Assembly (NCBI GenBank): GCA_004009845.1
Contig: RMBW01000251.1
Span: 1-19,615 of the forward strand
DNA length: 19,615 nucleotides
Source of the DNA: Davidsoniella eucalypti
Taxonomy: Eukaryota; Ascomycota; Sordariomycetes; Microascales; Ceratocystidaceae
Reading direction: 5' to 3'
Part shown: piece by piece, positions 16,770-19,615 of the stretch
Layout: every line of letters begins with the position of its first letter
Numbering within the stretch: position 1 is the stretch's first letter
The notes under the pieces: model-generated
The model's database searches: none
What the model was told of the DNA's origin: nothing
What the model saw: the letters and a program-made list of their open reading frames with translations, nothing else
Translations under genes and position numbers: made by a program

Positions 16770-17303
16770 TAATGAAAAGAAACACAACTCATGATAAACT
16801 CAGTAACTAACGGAACAACGAATATCAGCAAGAAGTGATGTTCAGTCAAGTTAGTTTTACCTGTTCCCCGCAGTATGGATTACTCGGCATTCGAGAAACA
16901 AAATCAAAGCTAACATTTGACAGAGTGCGCATTCTTGAAGTCATAAATTAGCTATCTAAGGTGGTTGCTAGGTATCATTTTAAGTCTTATTTTTTAAACA
17001 ATTAAATTTATATTCGTGGGCATTGCTGTAAATGGGCCATTAGAAAGTGGACCAGTTTTAGTGCTAAGCCATTACAACTACACGAACATAGTACCAAACG
17101 CTACTGTATGAATTTATAGTGACTAAGATTGTTGTGTATAATAGGTACTAGGTTCACTTTTATATAATCAAATGATTAACAAATTTATGCTTTTCAAAGT
17201 AGAAAACAAGCATTTCTCAACTTGCATGACACCTAATTAGTAACTAAATAACAATTAATAAATTTAAAAAAAATAAACCAACTAACTAACATACATAACT
17301 ATA

Positions 17304-17335
17304 ACGTACTTCACCACTTCGCGGGCCACTTTTCC
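17304..17335 (+). repeat. Terminal inverted repeat, left
   Basis: Begins ACGTACTTCACCACTTCGCG and pairs perfectly over 32 bases with 18355-18386. Confidence 0.95.
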
Positions 17336-17393
17336 AGACTACCTAACTTGCAACCCTCATAACTCCACGAAAAAGTGGTCAAATCAATTACTT

Positions 17394-18330
17394 CTACTCG
17401 GAATCCGATGAACTACTTGCATCTATCGCCTCTGGGCAGGTCATTGCATTGTGGCCGGCCTTACGACAGATGCCACAGTGCCGCGTGCTCGTTTTGCGCC
17501 GTATTGACGACCCCTCCCCCGCACCTTTGTCTCGTCCTTCCTGCTCAACAACGCCCTTCTCCACCAAAAGCTGGCTGGCTTCCTCACCGGTAAGAGGTCC
17601 CGAATCCTGTAATCGGGTTCTTTTGGCCCGACGGCGTTTCGAGAGGGCTTCGTTAGCCTCTCGAAGTGCCTTGACCTCACTGGACAAAAGTGTAAGCTGG
17701 TGGTTAACAGCTACCGTAGCCTTGGCCAATTGGTCAACAGGCTAAATTCGGTGTTGGAGAGCTTCCTTGATGCTTGGTCACTCGATCCTTGATGAGAGTC
17801 GACTGTGAAATGGCCTCCAAAGCCCGTCTCGTCGAAGTTGTAGAAATCGCAGTCCTAGATAGCGTACTTCGCACGCATGTTGGTGACCAACCACGCGTCC
17901 AACACATGGGGATCTTCTTGCAAAGCCCTTTGGTAGTCGTAAATGTGAGAGAAACGCGTACAGAGCTCTGGTTGTCGTGCAACAAAGCGGTCGGTTCCGA
18001 TGAGTTGAAGGTCGCGTATCTCGAGAAAACGATTGGCCATATCTTTCACGTCAACCCTCCAGGGGGAAACCCTCTTGCATCTAGCTGGAAGATATATTGA
18101 AAAATCGACTCCTCTTCACTCGGGGTCAAAATCGGCAAGCCGTGGGTTCTATCGGCATCATCAAAGGCTCTTCCAGCTATTCTGTACTGGAGCGTCGTTC
18201 GTGGGACATCGAATAGCTTTGTGAGCTTTCAAATACTCAATCGCGGTGTCGTTCGCTTTGCTTCGATCACAAGAATGATTTGACACTTGAGGAGAAGGTT
18301 TGGCATCGTAAGTGCGTAAGTAAATGCGTC
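17394..18330 (-). pseudogene. Decayed pogo-like (CENPB-HTH) transposase
   Basis: Minus-strand pieces in different frames read in order. IEYLKAHK and LFDVPRTTLQYRIAG resemble a Psq-type HTH. PSEEESIFQYIFQLDARGFPP and VKDMANRFLEIRD resemble the CENPB HTH. Then comes RFVARQPELCTRFSHIYDYQRALQEDP... and NFDETGF, the last containing the first catalytic Asp. Sequence then jumps, near 17812-17824, to the C-terminal tail (STLIKDRVTKHQGSSPTP, a coiled stretch LLSSEVKALREANEALSKRRRAKRT) and a CCHC knuckle CGICRKAGHNAMTC, ending at TAG 17394-17396. Between these the rest of the DDE/D core is absent. There are frameshifts near 18045-18060 and 17735, and a stop before DCDFYNFDETGF. The 111-codon end frame at 17394-17729 is the longest intact piece and is unlikely to be a gene in its own right. 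Confidence 0.87.
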
Positions 18331-18354
18331 TTGAAGTTGGAGTGGTGGTGGCGG

Positions 18355-18386
18355 GGAAAAGTGGCCCGCGAAGTGGTGAAGTACGT
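18355..18386 (-). repeat. Terminal inverted repeat, right
   Basis: Reverse complement of 17304-17335 with no mismatch; pairing stops at the 33rd base. Confidence 0.95.
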
Positions 18387-18388
18387 TA

Positions 18389-19615
18389 TTAGGATAGAGA
18401 TGATAAGACCGAAGGGGCGATAATTTGATGATTAGGAATTATTGTTTCAACCTTGATAAATAAACTGCATTACCGTAGCGGTGAGCTCAGTGTGAAGACC
18501 CAACCCTGATAAACGGCATAACCATGATGACAATATAGAAAATTCCAGAGACATTTATACCAATTAGTACTCAGATTATAGAAAATTATGATGTATTTGA
18601 ATCCCGCTTGTAGAATATACTTGATTTATCTAGTCAATTGCGGTATTTGAATATAATTGAGCTTTTTTGAAATCCCCAAGTAGACTTAAACTCTTTTTCT
18701 AACATGAAAAAGAGAAAGGATCCAAAGCTAAGAGCTAAAACAAGCTGAACTGTTATTACCGATATCAAGAGATCTTTTGGTTAGCTGTGACAAGATGGCC
18801 CCTTTCTCATTTGATTACCAATATGTAATGATTCTGTAGTTTGTTCATTTGTTCTGTGGCAGGAGTGTCTGTTTAGTTTGCCCCCGGTTTATAAATCATC
18901 ATGATCAAATGACCTAAAACCCATTTTCTCAAGCCGTGGGTTGTTTATAATTGAAATTGAAGGATGAGGGATTGAGAGAAGTCAACCTATCTTTGAGTTT
19001 AGAGATGGCTTACGATCAAATAGAAGTTGATTTAGGAACATCAAGTGTATCAAGTATTTTGATATTATCATTGCAGAGTTTGGCAAGAACTCAAGTGATC
19101 GAAATAATTGTCACATACTCACTGTCTGGTGTCAAAATTGTGCCGATAACAAAAGTTGGGACTTTTGATATCACCAAGTAGAACGTAGAGTTGCTAAAAA
19201 CCCAGCCATATACAGTCTTTTATAGTAGGGTATGTAGCTAGCTATGAGTACTGGCATAGTGAATACAAGTCGTATTATTCTATAGTGCCGCTTAATGTTC
19301 AAGGTGGACATTATTGCTGTTGGTAGAACCTGAAAGATTATGATACATAATGATACTAATATTGTTTACTACTGGTATACAGATCAATATTGTATCAAAT
19401 GCACAACGAAACTTTCGAACTTCTAAGATTGAAGCCACACTGTTAGATACCTTTGCAAATTCACCAATACAAGGTAGCATAGTATTCTATATAAAGGTGG
19501 CTATACCATTGTTTTAACTGAGGAGTAAAGAGAAGAGGATTGTATATACAACTACAGTGATATGTTAGTTCCAAGAGCAACTCAGTTCATAATCGCTATA
19601 TCTATCATTATATAT
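18389..19615. other. AT-rich interval, no supported gene
   Basis: Frames here are short. The one at 18951-19181 starts with TTG and the one at 19292-19480 (minus) has no recognisable feature. Nothing repeat-like of note is visible. Confidence 0.55.

Larger units (their letters stand above)
14473..17301. other. Long AT-rich interval, no supported gene
   Basis: About 2.8 kb with no credible coding frame. A 74-codon frame at 15169-15393 begins with GTG and has no recognisable domain. Visible items are an inverted repeat at 14878-14895, a TTAGGG repeat at 15501, a TCACGTGA site at 15590, a 14-bp tandem repeat at 15997-16024, an A-rich run at about 15358-15397 and a CCCTAA repeat at 16758. Confidence 0.6.
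17304..18386 (-). mobile_element. Non-autonomous pogo/Fot1-like DNA transposon (internal deletion derivative)
   Basis: Perfect 32-bp terminal inverted repeats lie at 17304-17335 and 18355-18386, flanked by TA at 17302-17303 and 18387-18388, the target duplication of Tc1/mariner/pogo elements. Inside, on the minus strand, are both ends of a CENPB-HTH type transposase with the catalytic core missing. The element is 1083 bp, about half the length expected of a full Fot1-like copy. The intact inverted repeats mean it could in principle be moved by an enzyme from elsewhere. Confidence 0.9.

Noticed and set aside
18138..18945. 12-bp direct repeat AAGCCGTGGGTT near 18136 and 18931
   Set aside because: It does not extend beyond about 12 bases and is not linked to other structure; chance is sufficient.
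18951..19181. 76-codon plus-strand frame
   Set aside because: It starts with TTG and has no recognisable feature; a chance frame is the simpler explanation.
19292..19480. 62-codon minus-strand frame with an ATG
   Set aside because: Short, no domain, no leader or neighbouring exon identified.
1..19615. tRNA, 5S rRNA, CRISPR array or bacterial-type operon signals
   Set aside because: No B-box GGTTCGAATCC-like sequence, no rRNA-like block and no regularly spaced short repeats were found on either strand.

Overview
The window is nuclear DNA from a filamentous ascomycete (Pezizomycotina). The evidence is a short GT-AG intron with a CTAAC-type branch site, a RecQ/OrsD-like gene of the fungal telomere-linked helicase kind, a chromodomain-bearing Ty3/Gypsy retroelement, a Fot1/pogo-type DNA transposon remnant, and AT-rich intergenic DNA with only one convincing single-copy gene. 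It reads as an accessory, repeat-rich, possibly subtelomeric region. I cannot name the species.

Layout. Positions 1-48 are the 3' end of an LTR of the same family as the element further right. Positions 686-5263 (minus strand) hold a long helicase gene in one continuous frame: N-terminal C2H2 fingers, a middle region, then a RecQ-like helicase with a Cys-rich C-terminus. Two in-frame TGA codons interrupt it. Positions 5413-11871 are a complete LTR retrotransposon with identical 178-bp LTRs, a 5-bp AAGAA target duplication, a polypurine tract, gag with three zinc knuckles, and a pol of protease, RT, RNase H, integrase and chromodomain. Its primer-binding site is an 11-nt perfect complement of a sequence inside its own LTR, the Tf1/sushi type of self-priming. 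Pol is broken by four separate 1-nt losses, each in a short homopolymer run. Each break shifts the frame by one, and all the catalytic residues of protease, RT, RNase H and integrase can still be found across the pieces.

Positions 13650-14248 (minus) are a two-exon gene for a 178-residue secreted six-cysteine protein that resembles Alt a 1-like (AA1-like) small secreted proteins. It has a TATA box and a pyrimidine-rich leader. Positions 17304-18386 are a 1083-bp non-autonomous pogo/Fot1-like element with perfect 32-bp terminal inverted repeats, TA duplications and the two ends of a transposase whose catalytic core has been deleted. The remaining intervals (49-685, 11877-13649, 14473-17301, 18389-19615) are AT-rich with no supported gene. 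They contain two short telomere-like TTAGGG repeats in opposite orientations.

How the parts relate. The retroelement inserted about 150 bp upstream of the helicase start codon. The helicase now lies between two same-orientation copies of one LTR family. The identical LTRs and the absence of C-to-T nonsense changes in the element suggest a recent insertion that escaped repeat-induced point mutation, while the helicase carries two TGA codons that could come from single transitions. I found no clear sign of an undescribed multi-gene system. The most unusual points are the self-priming PBS, the gag-pol junction, the homopolymer-only pattern of breaks, and the TGA-interrupted helicase.
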